Shown here: one piece after another, positions 23,160 through 33,800 of the stretch | Numbering within the stretch: position 1 is the stretch's first letter | Layout: the number at the start of each line of letters is the position of its first letter | Assembly: GCA_036417435.1 (NCBI GenBank) | Contig: CM070907.1 | Coordinates: 57,520,001 to 57,584,000, forward strand | Length of the DNA: 64,000 nucleotides | Reading direction: 5' to 3' | From: Inia geoffrensis | Lineage: Eukaryota > Chordata > Mammalia > Artiodactyla > Iniidae | Position numbers and translations under genes: made by a program | Notes under the pieces: generated by a model | What the model was told of the DNA's origin: nothing | The model's database searches: none | Seen by the model: the letters and a program-made list of their open reading frames with translations, nothing else

Positions 23160-23845
23160 GCTTTGATTAGACTGCTATGGCAGGAGGGTCCTGGGGAGAC
23201 TGGGTATCATCTGTTCCCAAGGTGTTGGCGAAGTTGATGAAGATGCTCTGCATGCAACAAGCGCGGGATTGATCTGCTGAGCAGAGGACAGAAGGCACAG
23301 AGGAGGAGAGAGGGAGGCCAGGGGGGAGGTTGAAGGCAATGTGCTGTAGGATGGGTTGAGGCCTCTCCCCAAGCCTCTGCAAAGCTGAAATAAAACTGCT
23401 CAGTTCGGGCTTCCCTGGTGGCACAGTGGTTGAGAGTCCGCCTGCCGATGCAGGGGACATGGGTTCGTGCCCCGGTCCAGGAGGATCCCACGTGCCGCAG
23501 AGCGGCTGGGCCCGTGAGCCATGGCCTCTGAGCCTGCGCGTCTGGAGCCTGTGCTCCGCAACGGGAGAGGCCACAACAGTGAGAGGCCCGTCTACCGCAA
23601 AAAGAACAAAAAACAGAGAACAAAAAAACCCTGCTCAGTTCACATGATGGCCGGAGTGGATACATTTTGTTTGAGGACACTGGCGTAGGGTGTTGATGAG
23701 GGGCAGAGCAGGGACAGCACCACGGTGCCAGAGTTGGAGGCAAGGAGTTGTCCCCAGATTCAGTTTTCAACATGAAAGTCCAGACCAGGCTCTCAGGTAG
23801 CTCATGACACTTGAGATCCAGCAGATGACTCAGCATCTGAGATCA
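23160..23845. other. Unrecognised sequence, open on the minus strand, split by a SINE
   Basis: Two minus-strand frames are open here: 23167-23574 (135 codons) and 23207-23836 (209 codons). Both run through the SINE at 23407-23630, whose antisense is naturally stop-poor. Parts outside the SINE are Pro/Ser/Leu-rich and unrecognised. I do not call a gene: nothing supports a start, splice site or family. Confidence 0.25.
23407..23630 (+). mobile_element. CHR-type SINE, short form, young
   Basis: GGGCTTCCCTGGTGGCACAG at the start, B-box-like GGTTCGTGCCCC near 23462, and end AACAGTGAGAGGCCCGTCTA followed by an A-rich tail. Perfect 11-bp target duplication CTGCTCAGTTC at 23396-23406 and 23631-23641. 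It lacks the extra 3' segment of the long form. Confidence 0.97.
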
Positions 23846-23849
23846 TAAT

Positions 23850-24170
23850 AGAACAGAGGTGAGAGTAGCATGCAAGAGAGAACCCCTGGGACAGGCCCTT
23901 TAACTCTGCCTGGTGAACACGCATGGAGAGGTGACAGTCGAGCTGCACTAAGGATGGTTGGGAAGTTTCTGAGTGGACAAAGGAGGGGGCATTCCGGCAA
24001 GGGCAAAATCATCAATACTCGAGAGGGCAAAGACTCTGGGAGGATTCCTTGTGCCTGGAGGGTGCAGTACAAGGTGGGGAAGGAGTGGGGGGTGGGGAGA
24101 GTGGCCACAGAGGTGGACAGGGGCTGGGTCTCTGGAGGGGGCCTTAAAGTTGGGTGATGGGCCACCTCCA
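23850..24170 (-). mobile_element. Probable L2 LINE fragment
   Basis: Read in reverse it gives L2-like text (CTTGCCGGAATGCCCCCTCC near 24000, 'tctgcctggaatgcccttcc'; and a GTCACCTCTCC block near 23930). Two overlapping minus frames of 111 and 119 codons arise from the pyrimidine-rich L2 strand. Confidence 0.45.
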
Positions 24171-24174
24171 GGAG

Positions 24175-24645
24175 TTTTAAGGATGACAGTTTTGGAACTT
24201 CTAGGGAGATGAACTCTTGCTTTGAGAATGTGAATCAGCTGATGATTTGGGCTGAGGAAATTCAAAGTCCAGGTGATGCAAGAAAGCTTTGAGGTGGAAT
24301 GGCCCAAATGCCTTGGGGAGGGGGAAAGTGGACCGAAGTCCCCTGGGCCAACTAAGGGCCCTCACAGCTGGGTAAGAGGCCCAGCAGACATCACTGTGGA
24401 CTGCTATCAGACCCTGCTCGTCAGCCCGGTGTATATGTGTTACTTACTTGGCGCAGGGAGGGTTGGATTCAATATTCCATTTGACAACAGGGTTGCCATG
24501 GAACAGACACTGTCTCTGGGCATGAGCTCTCTCCCTTGGGCAACGTGGAGCATGGAAGTCATCTCTGTCCTCCCCTGGCAGGACATCTTTTCTTAGATCC
24601 AGACATATATTTGGTAATATATGAGGGACCACACTTGGGGACAAA
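24175..24645. other. No gene identified
   Basis: A 107-codon plus frame (24273-24596) lacks motifs. No repeat recognised. Confidence 0.3.
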
Positions 24646-24649
24646 GACT

Positions 24650-24850
24650 TTTATATCGATTGATTAATTCAATTATTCTTCTCAACAACCCTGAATGGTT
24701 ATTGGTCATTCCTTATAGCTATTACCTCCTTACTGGTAGGTGCAGAATCCGAGGTGCTGAGAGGTGCTGAGGTTGACTTAGTTCAGCAATTCGGTGAGAG
24801 GACCAGGGTTTAAACTCAGAAGAATCCAATGCTTCACACTCCCTTACTAG
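24650..24850 (-). repeat. MIR SINE, diverged
   Basis: AATTATTCTTCTCAACAACC with AGAGGACCAGGGTTTAAACT, equivalent to 'cctcacaacaaccc...agagctgggattcgaac'. Confidence 0.6.
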
Positions 24851-24959
24851 TGCTGAAGCAAACTTGGAGGCAAAACTGTTCTGTGTCTAGAAAGAGGTGA
24901 AATCACAGGCTCTTATCCTCAAGAAGTTCACTGCCTAGAGGGAAGATGGGCACCAAAAT

Positions 24960-25165
24960 AACCCAACATAATGTACTATCATAACCCTTACAATTCCAGG
25001 AGGCAGGTACTATCATTATCCCCATTTTACATATAAGGAGACTGAGGCACAGAGAGGTTAAGTCACTGACCCCAAGTCACACAGCTAGAAAGTGGAAGGC
25101 AAGGATACAGATGCTGGCTGTTTGGCTGTCTGTGGTCTTGATCATAACACTACGCTGTGCTCTGA
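24960..25165 (-). repeat. MIR SINE, well preserved
   Basis: ATTATCCCCATTTTACATAT, GAGACTGAGGCACAGAGAGG and CAAGTCACACAGCTAGAAAG are nearly consensus. Confidence 0.9.
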
Positions 25166-25233
25166 CCTGGAGTTGGTGATACCATGTTACTCCTTACTCC
25201 AGGAGCCTGCGGGCCCTCTCGGTTCCTCTACTG

Positions 25234-25433
25234 CAGTGGTTCTCAGCCAGGGGAGATTGTGCCACCTGAGGGCATCTGGCAATGTTTGGAGACATTTTTG
25301 ACTGTCACACTATTGGCATTTAGTAATTAGAGCTCAGGGATGCTGTTGAACATACTACACTGCACAGGAATAGCTTCCCACAATAGAATTACCCATCCCC
25401 CAACGTTAACAGTGCTGGTGTTGAGAAACCCTG
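25234..25433 (+). mobile_element. hAT-Charlie MITE with terminal repeats and 8-bp target duplication
   Basis: Ends are CAGTGGTTCTCA and TGAGAAACCCTG, imperfect inverted repeats. The interior has GGCAATGTTTGGAGACATTT and GGGATGCTGTTGAACATACT, the familiar 'ctggagacatttttggttgtcac...gggatgctgctaaacatcc' element. The flanks CTCTACTG (25226-25233) and CTCTACAA (25434-25441) are an 8-bp hAT target duplication with two changes. Non-autonomous: no transposase. Confidence 0.92.
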
Positions 25434-25464
25434 CTCTACAACACTACCTAGAAGGCTACTCCAA

Positions 25465-25585
25465 GTGATGGATTCTCATCAGTCTGGCTAGACAGGGAGC
25501 CCCTTGTGCCTAGCACAGAGCTGGGCATGTAGTGAGGATCTATAAATGTCTGTGAAATGCCTAAGATATGAATGACTTAATAAAA
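25465..25585 (+). mobile_element. L2 LINE 3' tail
   Basis: GACAGGGAGCCCCTTGTGCC and CTAGCACAGAGCTGGGCATG. Confidence 0.65.
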
Positions 25586-25589
25586 CATG

Positions 25590-26280
25590 CCATTGGGGTT
25601 GACTATATCATATAATTCTGGCTATTATCCAGTTTTTCATGCAGGGATTTCTTTTTTAATAACTGCAAAATTGAACCAGGCAGCACTGTCTCTGACCTCA
25701 GAGCCCAGAGGGGGTGAGAGGAGAGGAACACGAGTAACGCTGAGCCAAGGTGGAAGGGAGATGTACGTAAGACAGGGCAACCCGTGGACAAGAGAGACTC
25801 GGCTCAGGCCTCTATGAGAAGTGTCCCTCTGCGAATAAGGCAGTGGTTTGAGAGCTATAGGGTAAGCGCAGATTTTCCCTTTGGCTCTTTCGGACGTGTG
25901 AACTCAATTAACATTTGGAATAGGTTTAGAGATTTCGTGATAATAAGACGCATCTTCCGCCCTGCTTCCCTGCTGCTCTAGCCCAAGACTGGTTTCCCTA
26001 GATCCTCTTCATCATGGATGTTCAAGATTAGAACTGGAACAGACAGACAAAAAGGCACCAACTGCAGACTAATTAATTAAAAGCCTAGATAAATTACAAT
26101 GTTATTTACTGCTCAATTATAGTAATTATTTTATCCATGTTTTTAGTACAATTATCTCCCCTTTCTCTGCATGGTTGCTGATTTCCTCCTTTAGCGACCC
26201 TCTCCACTTGGGTGCTTGTGTTTTTCTGTCACTGAGTACCCTTTGGGGGAACAGACAAGAGAGACAAGATATTAACTTGC
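25590..26280. other. No gene; AT-rich unique segment at 26040-26200
   Basis: Holds a 76-codon plus frame (25587-25817) and no motif. 26060-26155 has several TAATTA/TTAATTAA cores (GACTAATTAATTAAAAGCCT) and is a weak regulatory-element candidate. Confidence 0.25.
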
Positions 26281-26281
26281 A

Positions 26282-26410
26282 AATAAATAATGCTGACTCT
26301 CAGAACACTGAGGCTGAAAAGTGCCTCCTCTGTGCGTAACCTGAGCCCTGAGAGGCAGAGTGACTTCCCTAAGGATTGAGAGCCCTGGGACGTGGACCTG
26401 AGCTTTTAGG
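26282..26410 (-). repeat. MIR SINE, diverged
   Basis: GAGCCCTGAGAGGCAGAGTG followed by ACTTCCCTAAGGATTGAGAG. Confidence 0.5.
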
Positions 26411-26683
26411 ATACAGCTTACGCTGAGATCCCAGAGCATAATATTTATGAAGCATACATTTTATTTTTGCACACAGCAAATCTCTAACAAACAAACACGT
26501 GTGAAAGAAACCCATCCCTTCAAACACTCATTCACTGTGGAATAACTTTAAGCTCGGAATCTCCGATGGTTATATTCTTCTGTTACCTGTTTGGTTGGCT
26601 CCCTTCAAGACACATGGAACAGGGATGGAAGAGAACCACAGAGGAGGAGAGCTTGCATTCTCTCCTCCTATTTATGGGTTTGG

Positions 26684-26902
26684 GTTTTGTTTTGTTTTGT
26701 TTTGTTTTGTGCGGTACGCCGGCCTCTCCCTGTTGTGGCCTCTCCCGTTGCGGAGCACAGGCTCTGGACGCGCAGGCTCAGCGGCCGTGGCTCACGGGCC
26801 CAGCCGCTCCGCGGCATGTGGGATCTTCCCGGACCGGGGCACGAACCCGTATCCCCTGCATCGGCAGGCGGACTCTCAACCACTGCACCACCAGGGAAGC
26901 CC
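26684..26902 (-). mobile_element. CHR-type SINE, short form, young, with (TTTTG)n tail
   Basis: Inverted copy ending ACCACCAGGGAAGCCC at 26887-26902. The 3' tail at 26684-26710 is a TTTTG pentamer array on the plus strand (AAAAC in the SINE sense), an A-rich tail turned into a microsatellite. The body contains GGGATCTTCCCGGACCGGGG. No clean target duplication found. Confidence 0.95.
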
Positions 26903-26984
26903 GGATGGTTATTTTTTTATGTCCAAATTCAGAGAAATGACAGGTGGCACGTGGCAGTTCCCTCCGCATTTCTTTTCCTATAAA

Positions 26985-27235
26985 GAGGCAGAATGGCATA
27001 ACAGGAGAAAGCACAGCTCTGAGGACAGACCCTTGAGGTTTGGTCCTGAGTCTGACTGCATCTCACCTTGGGTACGTTACCTAAATTCGCGATGCCTTGG
27101 TTTCCTCGCCTGAAAAAACCATCGTGCTAATAGCCAGCTTGCAGGGTTGCTGTTAGGACTAGATGTGAATACTCCTGGCACAACACAGCCACGGCGTGTG
27201 CACAGAGTGTGGGCTCAATGCACAGAAGTTATGAA
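26985..27235 (+). repeat. MIR SINE, near full length
   Basis: GCAGAATGGCATAACAGGAG, GTTTGGTCCTGAGTCTGACT, CACCTTGGGTACGTTACCTA and GCAGGGTTGCTGTTAGGACT follow MIR throughout. Confidence 0.85.
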
Positions 27236-27449
27236 AGTCTCTCAGGTGACCTTAGGGGAGTGTGGCATACAGCAATTTTTTTTTGTTTCTAGAGGAAAAT
27301 GGAAAATGTGCTTTTCAACCACTCCAGCTGAGAACACAGGGGGAAGGCAGTATTCAAAGAAAGTGAGGTCAGCCTTGAAAAGCCACATTGAGCTGGGACC
27401 TCTAGTCTTAACGGAAGTGAAATAATGATCATGTTACAATGACTTCTGC

Positions 27450-27625
27450 TGGTCTGGCGCTCATCCTTGCAACAACTCATTTAATCCTCTCAACAAGTCC
27501 TCTGAAACAGTTACTAATATCCTCATTTTATCAATGCAGGAGCTAAAAGCTCAGGAAGTTGAGGTGCATAGCTTGGGGTCACACAGGGAGTAAGGGGACC
27601 AAGGACTCAGCTCCTCTGGCAGTTC
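27450..27625 (-). repeat. MIR SINE
   Basis: CATTTAATCCTCTCAACAAG, ATATCCTCATTTTATCAATG and TTGGGGTCACACAGGGAGTA. Confidence 0.85.
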
Positions 27626-27842
27626 CATTCTGGAGCGTAGCACCAAGAAGATGCTCCAGTTCTCCCAGAAGTGTCTCTACAAAGGTGAGGGTTTGAGACT
27701 GTCACTTTGAATGGAAAGGAAGGAGGAGAGAGGCTCAGTATTCCAAAACTCAGAATCATTCTCCTACCTTTTCTCCTGTTATTAGTTGGGACCTCTTTGA
27801 TCGCTATATTTTTATTTTATCTGAATGAATAAATGAGTGGAG

Positions 27843-27862
27843 ATACACACACACACACACAT
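27843..27862 (+). repeat. Short (CA)n
   Basis: Nine to ten CA units following GGAGATA. Confidence 0.9.
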
Positions 27863-27987
27863 ACTTTTCTGGGGACTGAGTCACACATGGCCAATATTAA
27901 ACTTTTGTAAACATGGAAACAAAGAAGAAGCAGGAAAAAATTGCCCATCAGCCCGATATCCTTTCAAGTTTAGATTTATATTATGAT

Positions 27988-28001
27988 AAAAAAGGAAGGG
28001 A
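27988..28001 (+). repeat. Left target-site duplication of the full-length L1
   Basis: AAAAAAGGAAGGGA, identical to 35008-35021 behind the L1 poly(A). The A-run makes the exact boundary ambiguous by a few bases. Confidence 0.85.
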
Positions 28002-29874
28002 GGAGGACCTTCAAGATGGCAGAGGAGTAAGATGAGGAGATCACCTTCCTCCCCACAAATACATCAACTCCTACAGAACACCTACTGAACACTGGCTGAA
28101 GACCTCAGACTTCCCCAAAGGCAAGAAACTCCCCATGTACCTGGGTAGGGCAAAAGAAAAGAAGGAAAAACAGAGACGAAAGAATAGGGACGGGACCTGC
28201 ACCAGTGGGGAGGAGCTGTGAAGGAGGAAACGTCTCCACACACTAGGAAGCCCCTTCACTGGCGGAGACGGGGGGATGGGTGGGGGGAAGCTTCGAAGCC
28301 GCGGAGGAGAGCACAGCAACAGGGGTGCAGAGGGCAAAGCGGGGAGATTCCCGCACAGAGGATCGGTGCCGACCGGCACTCACTAGCCCGGGAGGTTTGT
28401 CTGCTCACCCGTCAGGGCAGGTAGGGGCTGGGAGCTGAAGCTTGGGCTTCGGAGGTCAGATCCCAGGGAGAGGACTGGGATTGGCTGCATGAACACAACC
28501 TGCAGGGGGTTAGTGCGCCACAGCTAGCCGAGAGGGAGTCCGGGAAAAAGTCTGGAACTGCCGAAGAGGCAAGAGACCACTGTTTCAGGGTGCGTGAGGA
28601 GAGGAGATTCAGAACACCGCCTAAACGAGCTTCAGAGATGGGTGTGAGCCGCAGCTATCAGTGCGGACACTGGAGATGCGCATGAAATGCTAAGGCTGCT
28701 ACTGCAGGAATCAAGAATCCTGTGTGCAAGCACAGGTCACTATCCACACCTCCCCTCCCGGGAGACTGTGCAGCCTGCCACTGCCAGGGTCCCGTGATCC
28801 AGGGACAAATTTCCTGGGAGAAGACATGGTGTACCTCAGGCTGTTGCAAGGCCACGCCAGCCTCTGCCATCGCAGGCTCACCCTGCATTCCGTACCGCTG
28901 CCTTTCCCCGGCCTGAGTGAGCCAGAGCCCCCTAATCAGCCTCTCCTTTAACCCCCTCCTGTCTGGGCAAAGAAGAGATGCCAGAGAGTGACCTACATGC
29001 AGAGGCGGGTCCAAATCCAAAGCTGAACCCCAGAAACTGTGTGAACAAAGAAGAGAAAGGGAAATTTCTCCCAGCAGCCTCAGGAGCAGCAGATTAAATC
29101 TCCACAAACAACTTGATGTACCCTGCATCTGTGGAATACCTGAATCCCAAAATTGAGGCAGTGCACTTTGGGAGCAACTGTAGACTTGGGGTTTGCTGTA
29201 TGTGAATGACTAGTTTCTGATTTTTATGTTTATCTTAGCATAGTTTTTAGCACTTGTTTTCATTGGTGGATTTGTTTATTGGTTTGGTTGCTCTCTTATT
29301 TATTACTTTTTATTTTTAAAATATTTTTTAATTTTTAATTTTAATAAATATATTTTATTTTATTTCTTTTTTCTTCTCCCTTTCCTTCTGAGCCATGTGG
29401 CTGACAGGGTCTTGGTGCTCTGGCCAGGTGTCAGGTCTGAGCCTCTGAGGTGAGAGAGCTGAGTTCAGGACACTGGACCACCAGAGATGTCCAGGCCCCA
29501 AGTAATATCAATTGGCAAGGGCTTTCCAAGAAATCTCCACCTCAACGCAAAGACCCAGCTCCACTCAATGACCAGCAAGCCCCAGTGTCTGGATACCCCA
29601 TGCCAAACAACTAGTAGGACAGGAACACAAGCCCACACATAGAAGAGAGGCTGCCTAAAATCATAAGTTCACAGACACACCAAAACACACCACAGGACAT
29701 GGCCCTGCCCACCAGAAAGACAAGATGCAGCCTCATCCACCAGAACACAGGCACTAGTCCCCTCCACAACCCACTGAACCAACCTTACCCACTGGGGGCT
29801 GACACCAAAAACAACATGAACTATGAACCAGCAGCCTGCGAAAAGGAGACCCCAAGCACAGTAAGTTAAGCAAA
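28002..29874 (+). promoter_or_regulatory. L1 5' UTR with internal promoter region
   Basis: Starts at CTTCAAGATGGCAGAGGAGT. The first ~1.1 kb is GC-rich (CTTCGAAGCCGCGGAGGAGA, CGGTGCCGACCGGCACTCAC), then a T-rich section at 29200-29390, then the CACCAGAACACAGGCACTAG block before ORF1. In the L1 family this segment carries the sense RNA polymerase II promoter and usually an antisense one. Promoter activity here is inference from family knowledge. Two opposing frames at 28658-29128 and 28722-28951 are by-products of GC-rich sequence. Confidence 0.8.
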
Positions 29875-30764
29875 ATGAGAGGACTGAGAAATACACAGCA
29901 GATGAAGGAGCAAAGTTAAAACACACTGGACCAAACAAATGAAGAGGAAATAGGCAGTCTATGTGAAAAAGAATTCAGAGTAATGATAGTAAAGATGATC
30001 CAAACTCCTGGAAATAGAATGGAGAAAATACAAAAAACATTTAACAAGGACCTAGGAGAACTAAAGAGCAAACAAACAATGATGAACACAATAAATGAAA
30101 TAAAAAAAATCTCTAGAAGTATTCAATAGCAGAATAACTAAGGCAGAAGAATGGATAAGTGACCTGGAAGATAAAACAGTGGAAATAACTACCACATAGC
30201 AGAATAAAGAAAAAAGAATGAAAAGAATTGAAGACAGTCTCAGAGACCTCTGAGACAACATTAAATGTACCAACATTCAAATCGTAGGGGTCCAGAAGAA
30301 GAAGAGAAAAAGAAAGGGACTGAGAAAATATTTGAAGAAATTATAGTTGAAAGCTTCCCTAATATGGGAAAGGAAACACTCAACTGAGTCCAGGAAGCAC
30401 TGAGAGCCCCAAACAGGATAAATCCAAGAAGAAACACACCAAGACACATATTAATCAAACTATCAAAAATTAAATACAAAGAAAAAATATTAAAAGCAGG
30501 AAGAGAAAAGCAACAAATAACATACAAGGGAATGCCCATAAGGTTAACAGCAGATTTCTCAGCAGAAACTCTGCAAGCCAGAAGGGTGTGGCAGGACTTA
30601 TTTAAAGTGATGAAAGGGAAAAACCTACAACCAAGATTACTCTACAAAGCAAGGATTTCATTCAGATTTGAGGAAAAATGAAAACCTTTACAGACAAGCA
30701 AAAGCTAAGAGAATTCAGCACCACCAAACCAGCTTTACAACAAATGCTAAAGGAATTTCTCTAG
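29875..30764 (+). pseudogene. L1 ORF1 remnant (RNA-binding chaperone)
   Basis: An ATG at 29875 followed by AGAGGACTGAGAAATACACA is the normal ORF1 start, but frame is lost at once: TAA after 14 codons (29917-29919). The coiled-coil section (29950-30200), the RRM-type section (30270-30450, including the CAAATCGTAGGGGTCCAGAA block) and the C-terminal section (30530-30764, ending CTAAAGGAATTTCTCTAG) are all recognisable at the DNA level. At least five further in-frame stops or frameshifts interrupt them. In living L1s ORF1p is a trimeric RNA-binding protein that coats the element's RNA. Confidence 0.85.
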
Positions 30765-30822
30765 GCAGGAAACAAAAGAGAGTGAAAACACCTACAAAAA
30801 CAAACCCAAAACAATTAAGAAA

Positions 30823-33800
30823 ATGTTAATAGGAACACATATAACAATAATTACCTTAAATGTAAATGGATTAAATGCTCCAAACAAAAGACACAGACTG
30901 GCTGAATGGATTCAAAAACAAGACCCATATATATGCTATCTACAAGAGACCCACTTCAGACCTAGGAACACATACAGACTTAAAGTGAGGGGATGGAAAA
31001 AGATATTTCATGGAAATGGGAATCAAAAGAAAGCTGGAATAGCAATTCTCATATCAGACAGAATAGACTTTAAAATAAAGACTATTACAAGAGACAAAAA
31101 AGGACACTACATAATGACCAAGGGGTCAATCCAAGAAGAAGATATAACAATTCTAAATATTTATGCACCCAAAATAGCAGCGGCTCAACACATAAGGCAA
31201 ACGCTAACAGCCATAAAAGGGGAAATCAACAGTAACACAATCATAGTAGGGGACTTTAACACCCCACTTTCACCAATGGACAGATCATCCAAAATGAAAA
31301 TAAATAAAGAAACACCAGCTTTAAATGACACAGTAAACAAAATGGACTTAATTCATATTTATAGGACATTCCATCCAAAACAACAGAATACATTCTCTTC
31401 TCAAGTGCTCATGAAACATTCTCCAGGAGAGATCATATCGTGGGCCACAAATCAAGCCTTGGCAAATCTAAGAAAATTGAAATCATATCAAGTATCTTTT
31501 CCAACCACAATGCTGTGGGACTGGATATCAATTACAGGAAAAAAAACTGTAAAAAATACAAATACAAACTGCAAAAAAATACAAACAGTTAAATAATACG
31601 CTGCTAAAAAACCAAGATATCACTGAAGAAATCAAGAGGAAATCAAAAAATACCTAGAAACAAATGTGAATGAAAAGACGATGAACCAAAACTTATGGGA
31701 CGCAGCAAAAGCAGGTCTAAGAGGGAAGTTTATAGCAATAGAATCCTACCTCAAGAAACCAGAAAAATCTCAAATAAACAACCTAACCTTATGCCTAAAG
31801 CAATTAGAGAAAGAAGAACAACCCCCCCCCAAAGTTAGCAGAAGGAAAGAAATCATAAAGATCAGATCAGAAATAAATGAAAAAGAAATGAAGAAAAGGA
31901 TAGCAAAGATAAATAAAACTAAAAGCTGGTTCATTGAGAAGATAAACAAAATTGATACACTATTAGCCAGACTCATCCAGAAAAAAAGGGAGAAGACTGA
32001 AATCAATAGAATTAGAAATGAAAAAGGAGAAGTAACAACTGACACTGCAGAAATACAAAGGATCATGAGAGATTACTACAAGCGACTATACAGCAATAAA
32101 ATGGACAACATGGAAGAAATGGACAAATTCTTAGAAAAGCACAACCTTCTGAGACTGAACCAGGAAGAAACAGAAAATATAAACAGACCAGTCACAAGCA
32201 CTGAAATTGAAACTATCATTAAAAATCTTCCAACAAACAAAAGCCCAGGACCAGATGGAGTCATAGGCGAATTCTATCAAGCATTTAGAGAAGAGCTAAC
32301 ACCTATCCTTCTCAAACTCTTCCAAAATATAGCAGAGGGAGGAACACTCCCAAACTCATTCTATGAGGACACCATCACTCTGATACCAAAGCCAGACAAA
32401 GATATCACAAAAAAAGAAAACTACAGGCCAATATCACTAATGAGCATAGGTGCAAAAATCCTCAAGAAAATACTAGCAAACAGATCCAACAGCACATTAA
32501 AAGGATCATACACCATGATCAAGTGGGGTTTATTCCAGGAATGCAAGGATTCTTCAATATATGCATATCAATCAATGTGATGCACCATGTTAACCAACTG
32601 AAGGGTAAAAACCGTATGATCATCTCAATAGATGCAGAAGAAGCTTTTGACAAAATTCAACAGCTATTTATGATAAAAACCCTCCAGAAAGTAGAAATAG
32701 AGGGAACTTACCTCAACATAATAAAGGCCATATATGACAAACCCACAGCCAACATTGTTCTCCATGTGAAACTGAAACCATTTCCACTAAGATCAAGAAT
32801 AAGACAAGGTTGCCCACTCGCACTGCTATTATTCAACATAGTTTTGGAAGTTTTAGCCAGAGCAATCAGAGAAGAAAAAGAAATAAACAGAAACCCAATC
32901 AGAAAAGAAGAAGTAAAACTGTCACTGTTTGCAGATGACATGATATTATACATAGAGAATCCTAACGATGCTACCAGAAAACTGCCAGAGCTAATCAATG
33001 AATTTGGTAAAGCTGCAGGATACAAAATTAATGCGCAGAAATCTCTTGCATTCCTATACCCTAATGATGAAAAATCTGAAAGAGAAATTAAGGAAACACT
33101 CCCAGTTACCATTGCAACAAAAAGAATAAAATACTTAGGAATAAAGCTACCTAAGGAGACAAAAGACCTGTATGCAGAAAACTATAAGACACTGATGAAA
33201 TAAATAAAAGATGACAGAAACAGATAGAGAGATGTACCATGTTCTTGGATTGGAAGAATCAACATTGTGGAAATGACTGTACTACCTAAAGCAATTTACA
33301 GATTCAATGCAATCCCTATCAACCACCAATGGCATTTTTCACAGAACTAGAACAAAAAAATTTCACAATTTGTATGGAGACACAAAAGACCTCAAATAGC
33401 CAAAGCAATCTTGAGAACGAAAAACAGAGCTGGAGGAATCAGGCTCCCAGAGTTCAGACTATATTACAAAGCTACAGTAATCAAGACAGTATGGTAATGG
33501 CACAAAAACAGAAAGATAGATCAATGGAACAGGATAGAAAGCCCAGAGATAAACCCATGCACATATGGTCACCTTATCTTTGATAAAGGAGGCAAGGATA
33601 TACAATGGAGAAAAGACAGCCTCTTCAATAAGTGGTGCTGGGAAACTGGACAGCTACATGTAAAAAATGAAATTAGAACACTCCCTAACACCATACACAA
33701 AAACTCAAAATGGATTAAAGACCTAAATGTAAGGCCAGACACTATAAAACTCTTAGAGGAAAACATAGGCAGAACACTCTAGGACATAAATCATAGCAAG

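Noticed and set aside
26566..27113. Overlapping plus-strand frames of 124-172 codons
   Set aside because: Antisense SINE translation in three frames with L2/MIR flanks; no independent coding evidence.
29460..29500. GGACCACCAGAGATGTCC, similar to the SINE head
   Set aside because: It is part of the L1 5' UTR; no SINE body, tail or target duplication follows.
31770..32264. Minus-strand frames of 62-98 codons across the L1
   Set aside because: Complement of the ORF2 sequence; Phe/Ser/Ile-rich by-product of A-rich L1 text.
32708..33112. 134-codon minus-strand frame
   Set aside because: Antisense of the L1 reverse-transcriptase core.
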